A stretch of DNA of 64,000 nt from the NCBI GenBank assembly GCA_965230605.1, contig CBDDLD010000004.1:1116001-1180000 (forward strand). Direction: 5' to 3'. Every line of letters begins with the position of its first letter. Within the stretch, counting starts at the first letter, position 1. The notes beneath the pieces were generated by a model. It was not told the DNA's origin. It did no database searches and saw nothing but the letters and a program-made list of their open reading frames with translations. Made by a program: the position numbers and the translations under genes. The stretch is from CBDDLD01 sp965230605 (GTDB taxonomy: Bacteria > Bacteroidota > Bacteroidia > Flavobacteriales > Flavobacteriaceae). Shown here one piece after another: positions 45,237 to 53,430 of the stretch.

Positions 45237-46556
45237 CTATTTATTGCTCTGTTCTGAACGTTTTAAAATATTCTCTGGCAAAGCTTTTTTAGCTTTCGCC
45301 CCCATTTTCTTTATCTTTTCAACTCTAGAGATAAGATTTCCTTTACCTTCAACCAGTTTATTCATTGCTGCAGAATAGTCATTCTTTGCAGAATCTAGCT
45401 TTTTACCTACACCAGTAAGATCTTGTACCAAACCTTCAAATTTATCATATAAAGCCCCAGCCTGTCGTGCTATTTCTATAGCATTCTGCTGTTGCTTTTC
45501 ATTATTCCACATGGTATCTATAGTACGTAGTGTGGCTAATAGTGTAGAAGGTGTTACAATAACTATATTCTTTTCAAATGCGGCTGTATATAGCCCATTA
45601 TCTTCATTAATTGCCACTGCAAAAGCCGGTTCTATAGGGATAAACATCAATACAAAATCTGGAGATTCAATATCATACAAGTCTTGGTAGTTTTTTTCGG
45701 ATAACTGATCGACATGTTTTTTTATAGAATTAACATGAGCTTTCAAGTGTATGTCTTTTTCATCTTCAGCATTGATCATACGTTCATAATCTGTAAGAGA
45801 TACTTTGGAATCGATGATCATTTTTTTAGAATCAGGTAAGTGTATGACAACATCTGGCATTACTCTAGTACCATCATCTAAAGTGAAATTTTGTTGTACA
45901 AAATACTCTCTGTCTTTTTCTAGCCCAGATTTTTCCAGTACACGCTCTAGCACTAATTCTCCCCAATTACCTTGAGCCTTACTATCTCCTTTTAGAGCCT
46001 TTGTTAAATTAGTAGCTTCTTTGGTCATCTGAAGATTAAGGTCTTTTAAACCTAGTAACTGTTCTTTAAGTGCAGAATGCATGCTAATGCTCTCTTTCTG
46101 AGTATCTTCTACCTTTTTTTCGAAAGTTTTTATCTTTTCCTCAAGTGGATTTAAAATATTCTTGATGTTTTCTTTATTCTGCTCAGTGAACTTAGTAGAT
46201 TTTTCCTCTAAGATTTTATTAGCTAATAGTTCAAAATCCTTGCGCAATTGTTCCTGTTGCTCTTGTAGTTCCTTATCACGTTTTAGATTTTGCTGCTGCA
46301 GATTTTCATATTCCGTATTCTTTTGTACCAATTCTAAGTTTAGACCTTCGCGCTCATCCCTATATTTATCACGTTCTTGCTCTAAACTTTGAACAGTGGA
46401 TTTCAACTGATCGATAGACGATACAAACTGACGCTGTTTTTCTTCTAAAGCACCTTTATCGCCTCTACTTTTTAATTGTGAAAACTTAATGCCAATATAC
46501 GCACCAATAACTCCGGCAATGACTATAGAAATTAATAGAATAATACTTTCGTTCAT
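45237..46556 (-). CDS. rmuC: DNA recombination protein RmuC
   Basis: About 439 residues from the ATG at 46554-46556 (an adjoining TTG would add one residue). N-terminal membrane anchor (3-22), long coiled coil (about 30-190, rich in Q, E, K), then the RmuC core (about 195-380: GNWGELVLERVLEKSGL, MPDVVIHLPDSKKMIIDSKVSLTDYE, FIPIEPAFAVAI, TPSTLLATLRTI). The family limits inversions and has a PD-(D/E)xK-like nuclease fold; DSKVSL holds the K. Ends next to the btu ABC genes but is a separate function. Confidence 0.93.
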   Translation of the reverse strand: MNESIILLISIVIAGVIGAYIGIKFSQLKSRGDKGALEEKQRQFVSSIDQLKSTVQSLEQERDKYRDEREGLNLELVQKNTEYENLQQQNLKRDKELQEQQEQLRKDFELLANKILEEKSTKFTEQNKENIKNILNPLEEKIKTFEKKVEDTQKESISMHSALKEQLLGLKDLNLQMTKEATNLTKALKGDSKAQGNWGELVLERVLEKSGLEKDREYFVQQNFTLDDGTRVMPDVVIHLPDSKKMIIDSKVSLTDYERMINAEDEKDIHLKAHVNSIKKHVDQLSEKNYQDLYDIESPDFVLMFIPIEPAFAVAINEDNGLYTAAFEKNIVIVTPSTLLATLRTIDTMWNNEKQQQNAIEIARQAGALYDKFEGLVQDLTGVGKKLDSAKNDYSAAMNKLVEGKGNLISRVEKIKKMGAKAKKALPENILKRSEQSNK

Positions 46557-46581
46557 CAAAAAAATCGTTTTATCAAAGATA

Positions 46582-47376
46582 CTATTTTCTTACTCTAAAG
46601 CTACCTGTAGTTTCATCAAAGATGATTAGATCTTTAGGAAATAAACTATTAAAAGTGCCTTTTTTAATAAGTTCGTACGGAGTGTTTGTCACAATGCCAT
46701 TTTCAGTCATTACCATCATAATATCACATAATTGTATGGCTAGATCAATTTCGTGTGATGAGAATAAAATGGTTTTATTAGTTGTCAACGTCAAGTCTTT
46801 TAAGAGTTTGAGTAAATGCGCTTTATGATACATATCCAAATGTGTGGTTGGCTCATCTAGAATAATAATGTCTGTATCTTGGGCTAAAGCTCTTGCTATC
46901 ATAACGCGCTGTAATTGTCCATCACTTAATTCATAACACTTTTTATGTTTTAAATCATCCGTAGAAGTCAGTGCTAAAGCGTTATCAATAATGGATTTAT
47001 CACTTTCCGTAAGACGGCCTACCCAATTGGTATATGGATGACGGCCTAAAGCGACTAATTCATATACAGATAGGTTTTTGGCCTGTATAGGTTCTGTAAG
47101 AACTAAACTCATGGCTTTAGATAGTTCGGATAAACTTATTTTAGATTGCTCTATAGCATTGATAAAAACCTGACCGTGAAGAGGTGATTGTACTTTTGTA
47201 ATTGTACGAAGTAGAGTTGACTTGCCAATACCATTAGCACCAACAAGACCAATAAGTTGCCCTTGTTCTAACTCAAAATTAATGGCTTCACATATCACCG
47301 TTTTGGAGCGCTTGGTTTGATAACCAATAGAAAGGTCATTTGTTTTAAGAGTAATATGCTTAATAGTATCACTCAT
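46582..47376 (-). CDS. btuD: Cobalamin ABC importer ATPase
   Basis: A 264-residue FecE/BtuD-type ATPase from the ATG at 47374-47376, 2 bases after the btuC stop (a TTG at 47382 would overlap btuC and is less likely). Walker A GANGIGKST (46-54), signature LSDGQ, Walker B IIILDEPTTHLD, switch His in FSSHEID. It powers the BtuC permease. Cobalamin as substrate is inferred from the divergent riboswitch-controlled receptor; by sequence alone haem or siderophore would be possible. Confidence 0.85.
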   Translation of the reverse strand: MSDTIKHITLKTNDLSIGYQTKRSKTVICEAINFELEQGQLIGLVGANGIGKSTLLRTITKVQSPLHGQVFINAIEQSKISLSELSKAMSLVLTEPIQAKNLSVYELVALGRHPYTNWVGRLTESDKSIIDNALALTSTDDLKHKKCYELSDGQLQRVMIARALAQDTDIIILDEPTTHLDMYHKAHLLKLLKDLTLTTNKTILFSSHEIDLAIQLCDIMMVMTENGIVTNTPYELIKKGTFNSLFPKDLIIFDETTGSFRVRK

Positions 47377-47378
47377 AA

Positions 47379-48410
47379 TCAAAATAGTAATTTACGTTGT
47401 CTAACAAGTAACCATATAATAACTGGGGCTCCTACTAATGAAGTTATAGCATTAATGGGTAGAATATAATCTGAACTAGGAAGTTGTGCTATACTATCGC
47501 ATATCAACATCACAATAGCTCCAAATATGAATACCGCAGGGATGAGTATTTTATGGTTAGATGTTTTAAAAAGCTGTCGGGTTAAATGCGGTATTGCTAA
47601 ACCGATAAAGGCAATAGGACCGGCAAAAGCAGTTATAGTTCCTGCTAAAAGGCTTGTTGAAATTATAATAATAAAACGACTTTGCTTAATATTTAATCCC
47701 ATGCTTTTAGCATAACTATCACCTAGTAAGAATATATTAAGGGCTTTTATTGAAATAATAGTTAGTAGAATACCTGCACAATAAATGATGAAAAAGATTA
47801 AAACTTCTCCCCAGGATAAATTACTGACGCTACCAAAGCCCCAATAGATGTATTGTTGTAACTGCTCTGCTGAGCTAAAGTAAGACAGCACGCTAACCAC
47901 TGCAGCAGTAATACTACCAAACATTAAACCAATAATAAGTATTGCCATAGTGTCTCTCACTTTGGTAGATACAGCTAAAACGGACAGTAAAACTAAAAAG
48001 CTACCTATACTTGCGGCAATAACAATTCCCCATTTAGAGAGCATTATAGTTGCTAGATACCCTCCAAAAAGCCCCGAACCTAAAATCACCAAAGCTACTC
48101 CCAGACTAGCACCTGAACTAATACCTAAAACAAAAGGGCCAGCTAATGGGTTTCTAAATAGTGTTTGCATTAATAATCCGGAGATACCTAAACCAGACCC
48201 CACCAGTATGGCGGTAATGGCTTTAGGTAACCTGTAATTGGTGACAATAATATCCCAAGTTTCATTAGAATGTTTCCCGAATAAGGTTTTAAAAACATCA
48301 CTTAAAGGAATACTTATTGACCCCAGACTTATATTACCAACAAAACATAGTAACAGGACTAGTATTAAGGCAATAAATGTATTTCTATATGTAGTTAATG
48401 GCTTATCCAC
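47379..48410 (-). CDS. btuC: Cobalamin ABC importer permease
   Basis: A 343-residue FecCD/BtuC permease with about ten membrane segments and the family blocks LRLPRxL-like NYRLPKAITAILVGSGLGISGLLMQTLFRNPLAGPFVLGISSGA (59-102) and GPIAFIGLAIPHLTRQL (near 265-281). Start is GTG at 48408-48410; it overlaps the last base of the btuF TAG stop, so translation is coupled. Forms the BtuCD transport unit with the ATPase downstream. Confidence 0.88.
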   Translation of the reverse strand: MDKPLTTYRNTFIALILVLLLCFVGNISLGSISIPLSDVFKTLFGKHSNETWDIIVTNYRLPKAITAILVGSGLGISGLLMQTLFRNPLAGPFVLGISSGASLGVALVILGSGLFGGYLATIMLSKWGIVIAASIGSFLVLLSVLAVSTKVRDTMAILIIGLMFGSITAAVVSVLSYFSSAEQLQQYIYWGFGSVSNLSWGEVLIFFIIYCAGILLTIISIKALNIFLLGDSYAKSMGLNIKQSRFIIIISTSLLAGTITAFAGPIAFIGLAIPHLTRQLFKTSNHKILIPAVFIFGAIVMLICDSIAQLPSSDYILPINAITSLVGAPVIIWLLVRQRKLLF

Positions 48411-49546
48411 TAATCATTCAATGGGTTGAAAAAATATGGTTCATAGTCCTTTAAAAGCTCTGGATGACCTATTTTGATAAGATCCTTAAGAACTAAATCT
48501 GGCCTAGCTACACCTAGTTCATAATAAAGTACACCTCCTGTGGCTCCAACAGTGTTAGAAAACGTATATATGGTCTTGTTTTTAAAGGCTTTAAACTCTT
48601 TATATAATGCATTAGCATTTTCCAATTGACTGTAGCTTGTATAATACGACGGACTTATCCAGAGGTCAGCATCTTTAGCCTTTTCAAAAACAGATTCGAA
48701 TCCTAACGCTAAACTTCCATTACCAGAAGTGTCTTTCCATAGATAATTAACATGAGCATCTTCTAAAAATTGAGCCTCAGCACTTGCACCATTAGGTAAA
48801 TACCAAACATCTTTATGCATAGCACCACTTAACACACTAGGTTGAGAAGTAGCTTGTTTTGCAATGGTTTTTGCCTCTATATAATCGCTTTCAATATGGT
48901 TAAAGATAGAATCAGCTTCTTTTTGTTTATTAAACAAAACACCAAAGAATTTTATCCATTCGGCTTTAGCAAGCGCAGAACTTTCTACCCAATCACCATT
49001 ATATATAACCGGAATTCCAGCTTTTTTAATGGTTTCAAAGGTTTTGTTCACACCGTCTACACCAAAACCAATAACCACATCAGGTTGTATTTCTAGTAAT
49101 ACTTCTGTGTTAATACTCTCATTCATACCTAATTCTCTGATTTCACCATTATCAACTCGTACTCTGGTTTTAACTGAAGATATATACTTAGTTCCAGGAA
49201 ATCCGATTAAACTTTGTTCAACACCTAAAAGCTCTAATGAGGGTATATGGGTTGTAGACGTAGTAACAATTCTCGTTATAGGTTTGGTAAACTCAAAATC
49301 AGCAAGATTGTTTTCTTTACTATCTATCTTTTCCTTATAAATAACATACGTATAGCTTTTTTCAGCTTTTGGCCAAGGTTTGTCTATGGTAAGAATAAAA
49401 TGTGTCTTATAATCTATAATTGAGAAGCCTTCAGCATATTTTAGAGGAATATCTTTTCCTGCATCATTATCTATAGATTTTTGCTTAGGGTCGCTTTTAC
49501 ATCCTAATAGTAAGAGGAAAGCTAGAAAAAATGATGTTGATTTCAA
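48410..49546 (-). CDS. btuF: Cobalamin-binding lipoprotein
   Basis: A 378-residue BtuF/FecB-like periplasmic binding protein with a lipoprotein signal (lipobox LLGC, Cys16). Family features: RIVTTSTTHIPSLELLGVEQSLIGFP, LEIQPDVVIGFGVDG, and the C-terminal LGVARPDLVLKDLIKIGHP. The start codon is TTG (49544-49546): no ATG is found before the lipobox. A perfect inverted repeat (49549-49566) ends 2 bases before it. First gene of btuF-btuC-btuD. Confidence 0.85.
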   Translation of the reverse strand: MKSTSFFLAFLLLLGCKSDPKQKSIDNDAGKDIPLKYAEGFSIIDYKTHFILTIDKPWPKAEKSYTYVIYKEKIDSKENNLADFEFTKPITRIVTTSTTHIPSLELLGVEQSLIGFPGTKYISSVKTRVRVDNGEIRELGMNESINTEVLLEIQPDVVIGFGVDGVNKTFETIKKAGIPVIYNGDWVESSALAKAEWIKFFGVLFNKQKEADSIFNHIESDYIEAKTIAKQATSQPSVLSGAMHKDVWYLPNGASAEAQFLEDAHVNYLWKDTSGNGSLALGFESVFEKAKDADLWISPSYYTSYSQLENANALYKEFKAFKNKTIYTFSNTVGATGGVLYYELGVARPDLVLKDLIKIGHPELLKDYEPYFFNPLND

Positions 49547-49548
49547 AG

Positions 49549-49566
49549 TTTGGAATTTATTCCAAA
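49549..49566. promoter_or_regulatory. Perfect palindrome at the btuF start
   Basis: TTTGGAAT, two bases, ATTCCAAA: 8-base perfect arms that end just before the btuF TTG start. It may be a repressor operator or an mRNA hairpin covering the ribosome-binding site. It is outside the riboswitch. Confidence 0.5.
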
Positions 49567-49584
49567 ACTAAGAATTATTTGTTT

Positions 49585-49619
49585 TTTGAGTTACACTCTA
49601 TCTAAAATGTTTAAATTCG
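49585..49619 (+). promoter_or_regulatory. Candidate btuB promoter
   Basis: TTTG (49585-49588), 23 bases, TAAATTCG (49612-49619; one mismatch to TAnnTTTG), placed so that transcription starts just at the 5' side of the riboswitch. Confidence 0.45.
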
Positions 49620-49625
49620 CGCCAG

Positions 49626-49816
49626 AAATTTGGTTGCATTTGGTTATGCCAAAGGCATTAAAAGGGAATCTGGTGAAAATCCAGAACTGTTCCCGCAACT
49701 GTAAGCTTAGTTCACCATGTGAATGCTTAATACCAACTTCAATGTCACTGTCGAGACATTATTGTTAAGATGGGAAGACCGGTATTAAGACGCAAGTCAG
49801 GAGACCTGCCAGTTTC
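49626..49816 (+). promoter_or_regulatory. Cobalamin (adenosylcobalamin) riboswitch
   Basis: All core blocks are present in order: GGTTGCATTTGG near the 5' side, AAAGGGAATCTGGTGAAAAT then CCAGAACTGTTCCCGCAACT (49660-49700, the G-G-A-A-x-C-x-G-G-T-G-A and C-C-C-G-C-A-A-C-T-G-T conserved core), a variable P7-P11 region, and the B12 box AGTCAGGAGACCTGCC (49795-49810). P1 can form between AAATTTGG and CCAGTTT. Downstream, AAACTTT/AAAGTTT (49830-49836, 49844-49850) is a hairpin without U-tract, so control is more likely at translation than at termination. It precedes btuB by 80 bases. This stretch (49547-49895) has no real gene. Confidence 0.96.
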
Positions 49817-49895
49817 AACAATAGAAGTCAAACTTTCGGGATAAAAGTTTACGTATGGTTCGCTATACAATTCTCGATTTAAAACATTTTTAAAA

Positions 49896-51770
49896 ATGCA
49901 CAGAACAAAACTGTTTTGTAGTATGCTATTTCTTAGTGTACTATCGCTTGGTTGGGCGCAAGAAACCGACTCATTAACTGTAGAGACCTTGGATGAGGTG
50001 GTCATTACGGATACTCGTTTTGCCATAAAACGTGAAAATTCAGGTAAGACAGTGATTAAAATCTCAAGAAAAGAGATAGAAAACAATCAAGGACGCACTT
50101 TAGCGCAATTAATTAACTCTAAAAGTGGTTTTGAAATCAATGGTACTCGCAGTGTTGCCGGTCAGAATTTAGGTTATTTTGTTAGGGGTGGTAACAACCG
50201 TCAAGTTTTAGTACTCATTGATGGGGTACAAGTGAATGACCCATCATTACCAAACAACGAATTTGATCTACGTCTTATAGATCTAAGCACTATTGAAACC
50301 ATTGAGATAGTTAAAGGAGCTGCAAGTACACTTTATGGTAATTCTGCAGCTACAGCTGTAATAAACATTACAACTAGAAAATCGTCCAAAAAACCTATAT
50401 CTGTTAGTCTTTCTAGTATAATGGGTACTAACCAGTCACAAGCTGATGATAACTATCGTATTGAGTCGTTTACAAATAATGTGACCGTAAATGGTACTTT
50501 GGACCAATTTAGTTATTTGGCAAGTTTTGGAAACCAGTTTGCTGAAGGCTTATCTGCAGCAAAATCTGATAACCCAGAAGCAGACCCATTTTCCAGATAT
50601 AATGTAAATCTTAAGTTAGGCTATGAATTCTCGGATAACTTTAGTCTGGCTGCCTATGGAAGTATAGACCGGTTTAAAACAGATATTGATGGCTTTCCAC
50701 CGCCAAACTTTACATTTGCTGATACAGATGATAGGTTTTTATCTAAACAAAAAAGGGTAGGGATAGCACCTAAATTCACATACAAAAATGGAAGCTTTGA
50801 GGTCAATGCTGCTTATACCGATATTGAACGTGAAACAATTTCTGCCTTTGGTTCAGTAAATGAGGCTGAAAGTTGGGTCATTGATGCCTTTAATAAATAT
50901 ACATTTAACGATAATATATATACCATTGTAGGACTTAATTATGGGGATTATAAAAGTGAGTTTGCTGAAGAGGAAAGTTTTACAACAACGGATCCTTATG
51001 CAAACGTAGTATATGTTACGGACCTTGGATTAACACTAAATGTAGGTGGGCGTTTAAACAATCATAGTGAATATGGCTCACAGTTTGTATATAATTTCAA
51101 TCCTTCTTATAAAATAGATGTTAATGAAGGCTATGCTAAGGTTTTTGGATCTTACGCTACATCGTTTATTGCTCCTAACCTATCTCAATTGTTTGGTTTT
51201 TTCGGACCAAACCCGGATTTAGAGCCAGAAGAGAACCTTACTATAGAAGGAGGGTTAGAGTATAACACTAATGATGGATTGCGTGTAAGTGCGCTATACT
51301 TTAATAGAAATGAAGTAAACACCATTATATTTGGTAGTAATGGTTACGAAAATGCCACGGATGATGCCACAGTTAGAGGTATCGAAGTTGAAGCTGAAGT
51401 AGATTTAATTGAAGATCTATCTGTGTCGGCAAATTATACCTTTACCGAATTAAAAGATGGAACACGTATTCGTTTACCTAAGCACAGTGCTAATGGTATT
51501 GTTGGGTACAATTTTTCACCAAAAACATTTGCTTCGCTAGAAGCTCAATATGTTGGGGAAAGAGAAGATACAGACTTTTCAACGTTTACTAATGTAGATT
51601 TAGATGCCTATACTTTGGTTAACCTATATTTTAGCCATAAGCTTCTAGAGAATAATAAGTTGAAAGTATTCGCTAGCCTTAACAATTTACTAAACGAGGA
51701 CTATTTTGAAATTTTGGGGTATACCACTCAAGGTAGAAATGTAAGTCTTGGCTTTAGCTTAAGCCTATAA
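49896..51770 (+). CDS. btuB: TonB-dependent cobalamin receptor
   Basis: A 624-residue outer-membrane receptor. Signal peptide 1-21 (GWAQ), TonB-box-like LDEVVIT (about 30-37), plug domain (about 45-160: GRTLAQLINSKSGFEI, YFVRGGNNRQVLVLIDGVQVND, IVKGAASTLYG), 22-strand barrel to an aromatic-ended C-terminus (VSLGFSLSL). No SusC-type N-terminal carboxypeptidase-like extension. Size and the riboswitch upstream assign it to cobalamin. It moves the vitamin through the outer membrane to BtuF. Ends at a bidirectional terminator. Confidence 0.92.
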   Translation: MHRTKLFCSMLFLSVLSLGWAQETDSLTVETLDEVVITDTRFAIKRENSGKTVIKISRKEIENNQGRTLAQLINSKSGFEINGTRSVAGQNLGYFVRGGNNRQVLVLIDGVQVNDPSLPNNEFDLRLIDLSTIETIEIVKGAASTLYGNSAATAVINITTRKSSKKPISVSLSSIMGTNQSQADDNYRIESFTNNVTVNGTLDQFSYLASFGNQFAEGLSAAKSDNPEADPFSRYNVNLKLGYEFSDNFSLAAYGSIDRFKTDIDGFPPPNFTFADTDDRFLSKQKRVGIAPKFTYKNGSFEVNAAYTDIERETISAFGSVNEAESWVIDAFNKYTFNDNIYTIVGLNYGDYKSEFAEEESFTTTDPYANVVYVTDLGLTLNVGGRLNNHSEYGSQFVYNFNPSYKIDVNEGYAKVFGSYATSFIAPNLSQLFGFFGPNPDLEPEENLTIEGGLEYNTNDGLRVSALYFNRNEVNTIIFGSNGYENATDDATVRGIEVEAEVDLIEDLSVSANYTFTELKDGTRIRLPKHSANGIVGYNFSPKTFASLEAQYVGEREDTDFSTFTNVDLDAYTLVNLYFSHKLLENNKLKVFASLNNLLNEDYFEILGYTTQGRNVSLGFSLSL

Positions 51771-51771
51771 C

Positions 51772-51798
51772 AAAAAAGCCGCTTTAAGCGGCTTTTTT
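51772..51798. terminator. Bidirectional terminator
   Basis: AAAAAAGCCGCTT followed by TAAGCGGCTTTTTT, a nearly perfect palindrome with T-runs on both sides; its right end touches the stop codon of the leftward gene. Confidence 0.85.
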
Positions 51799-53252
51799 TA
51801 TCTCTGACGTTTCTTATAAAACTGTTGAATATATCGATCGTTTAAATGAATAGCGTAAGTGCCTGATGGTAAATGTGAAATATCAACAATACTATCTTCA
51901 TTAACAGATTGATTGATCATTAAGACATCTAAATTGTAAGGTCCAGTTATACCAAAATCTTCCAACCCACCTGTAATACTACTTATTCTATAAATTTTCA
52001 AATTTATGAAATTGTTAGATGCTTGATTAAAGTTTCCTGAAACCTCCATTGTTGAATATCCTAAATTCAAATAAAACCTTCCAGTAGAATTCTCATATTG
52101 AAATTGTATGAACTTCCAATTATCACTTATACTATTATCTGTTTCTTCCACATCACTATTGTAATCGATTAAAATATGCATATAATATGTTGAATTGGTT
52201 TCTAGTTCTAGACCTGCAAGATTATTGTTAAATATATAAGTTGAGAAACTTTCAGATACTTCTGAGTCTGAATTTATAGGTCCAATGTCATCAGTTCTAA
52301 CTGTATAATATACATTATTCGAATTTGGAAATTGATTAGATGTGGAAACTAAGATTTGGTAAGGTGATGAGTTAGCATTGCCTTCCTCATTATTTTCTAT
52401 GGTAATATTGAAGTTATGGTTTTTGTCATTTTCAAATATTGGTATATCGTTTGAGTTCTCAAACACATCATAAGTTGTACCATCAACCTCAATGGTAAAA
52501 CCAGATAAAGATAAGTTAGGTAAAGGGTTACTATTATTATCGCAGACATCACCAATACCGTCCCCATCAGTATCTGATTGATCTGGATTTGCAATATCGA
52601 TGCAGTTATCACATTGGTTGCCTATACCATCATTATCATCATCAGGTTGTGTAGGGTTATAAATGTTTGGACAGTTGTCTTCAGAATTGTTTACTCCGTC
52701 ATCATCAAAATCATCGTCTGGAATATAATTGCAATTATAAAGTCTTCGCTTAATATTATAATTAATTCCACAGATAAGAGTTTCACCTTCAATAGGATTT
52801 GGAAAACCATTAAATATTAAGTTGTAGTATGTTATAATTGAAACATTTAAATATACTCTCACATACTCCTCATTAATTTGATAAAGGCAATTTAAATTCG
52901 GTTCATTATCATAAATTACTTGATAAGTATACTGCGTATTTCCGTTTGAGAAAGTATATGAGTTGTCATACTCGTTAGGTTTAACAAATTGAGTATTTAT
53001 TATTTCACCTTCTAGTGTTACAAATTCAAATTTATAGGTGTAAAAATTTGTTGTTGTGGCAACAGGATCGTCCTGTGAGGTTAATAAGTCATATGTTCTG
53101 TAGTTGAAAGATATAATACTACCGTCCTCAGCTGAAAAATTACCTAAACTAACCGTGCCGCAGTATTCTTCTGGTAATGCTGGCCCTAGAACTTGAGAAA
53201 AAATGAATTTGGAATAAAATAAACAGACAAATAAGAATAAGTTTGTTTTCAT
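51798..53252 (-). CDS. Secreted protein with thrombospondin type 3 repeats
   Basis: A 484-residue protein with a signal peptide (1-19, IFSQ). Residues about 175-245 hold calcium-binding thrombospondin type 3 repeats (DDDGVNNSEDNCPN, DDDNDGIGNQCDNC, DTDGDGIGDVCDNN). Then a CARDB-like beta domain (about 248-385). The end (DISHLPSGTYAIHL, YIQQFYKKR) looks like a shortened type IX sorting domain: the P-N-P start is missing but L-x-x-G-x-Y and the basic tail are present. No catalytic motif. Probably a cell-surface adhesin-like or structural protein. Confidence 0.8.
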   Translation of the reverse strand: MKTNLFLFVCLFYSKFIFSQVLGPALPEEYCGTVSLGNFSAEDGSIISFNYRTYDLLTSQDDPVATTTNFYTYKFEFVTLEGEIINTQFVKPNEYDNSYTFSNGNTQYTYQVIYDNEPNLNCLYQINEEYVRVYLNVSIITYYNLIFNGFPNPIEGETLICGINYNIKRRLYNCNYIPDDDFDDDGVNNSEDNCPNIYNPTQPDDDNDGIGNQCDNCIDIANPDQSDTDGDGIGDVCDNNSNPLPNLSLSGFTIEVDGTTYDVFENSNDIPIFENDKNHNFNITIENNEEGNANSSPYQILVSTSNQFPNSNNVYYTVRTDDIGPINSDSEVSESFSTYIFNNNLAGLELETNSTYYMHILIDYNSDVEETDNSISDNWKFIQFQYENSTGRFYLNLGYSTMEVSGNFNQASNNFINLKIYRISSITGGLEDFGITGPYNLDVLMINQSVNEDSIVDISHLPSGTYAIHLNDRYIQQFYKKRQR

Positions 53253-53430
53253 AATAGATTTGGATTAAAAATTAATACTCAAATCTATAAAAAAGTAGGT
53301 AAATACGTGTTAAAATAAATATTTATTGTAAGTAAAAACTTTCATTTATTGATTACGCATATACAGAAAAGTACTTCTAATAACACAATACTAAAACTCC
53401 TGCCTTCTGTTTAATTGATACTAATAGAGT

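Noticed and set aside
48403..48411. DnaA-box-like TTATCCACT
   Set aside because: Single copy inside the btuF/btuC junction, without AT-rich unwinding region or neighbouring dnaA/dnaN; not an origin.
49550..49768. Plus-strand frame of 72 codons before btuB
   Set aside because: It lies over the cobalamin riboswitch, which fully explains the sequence.
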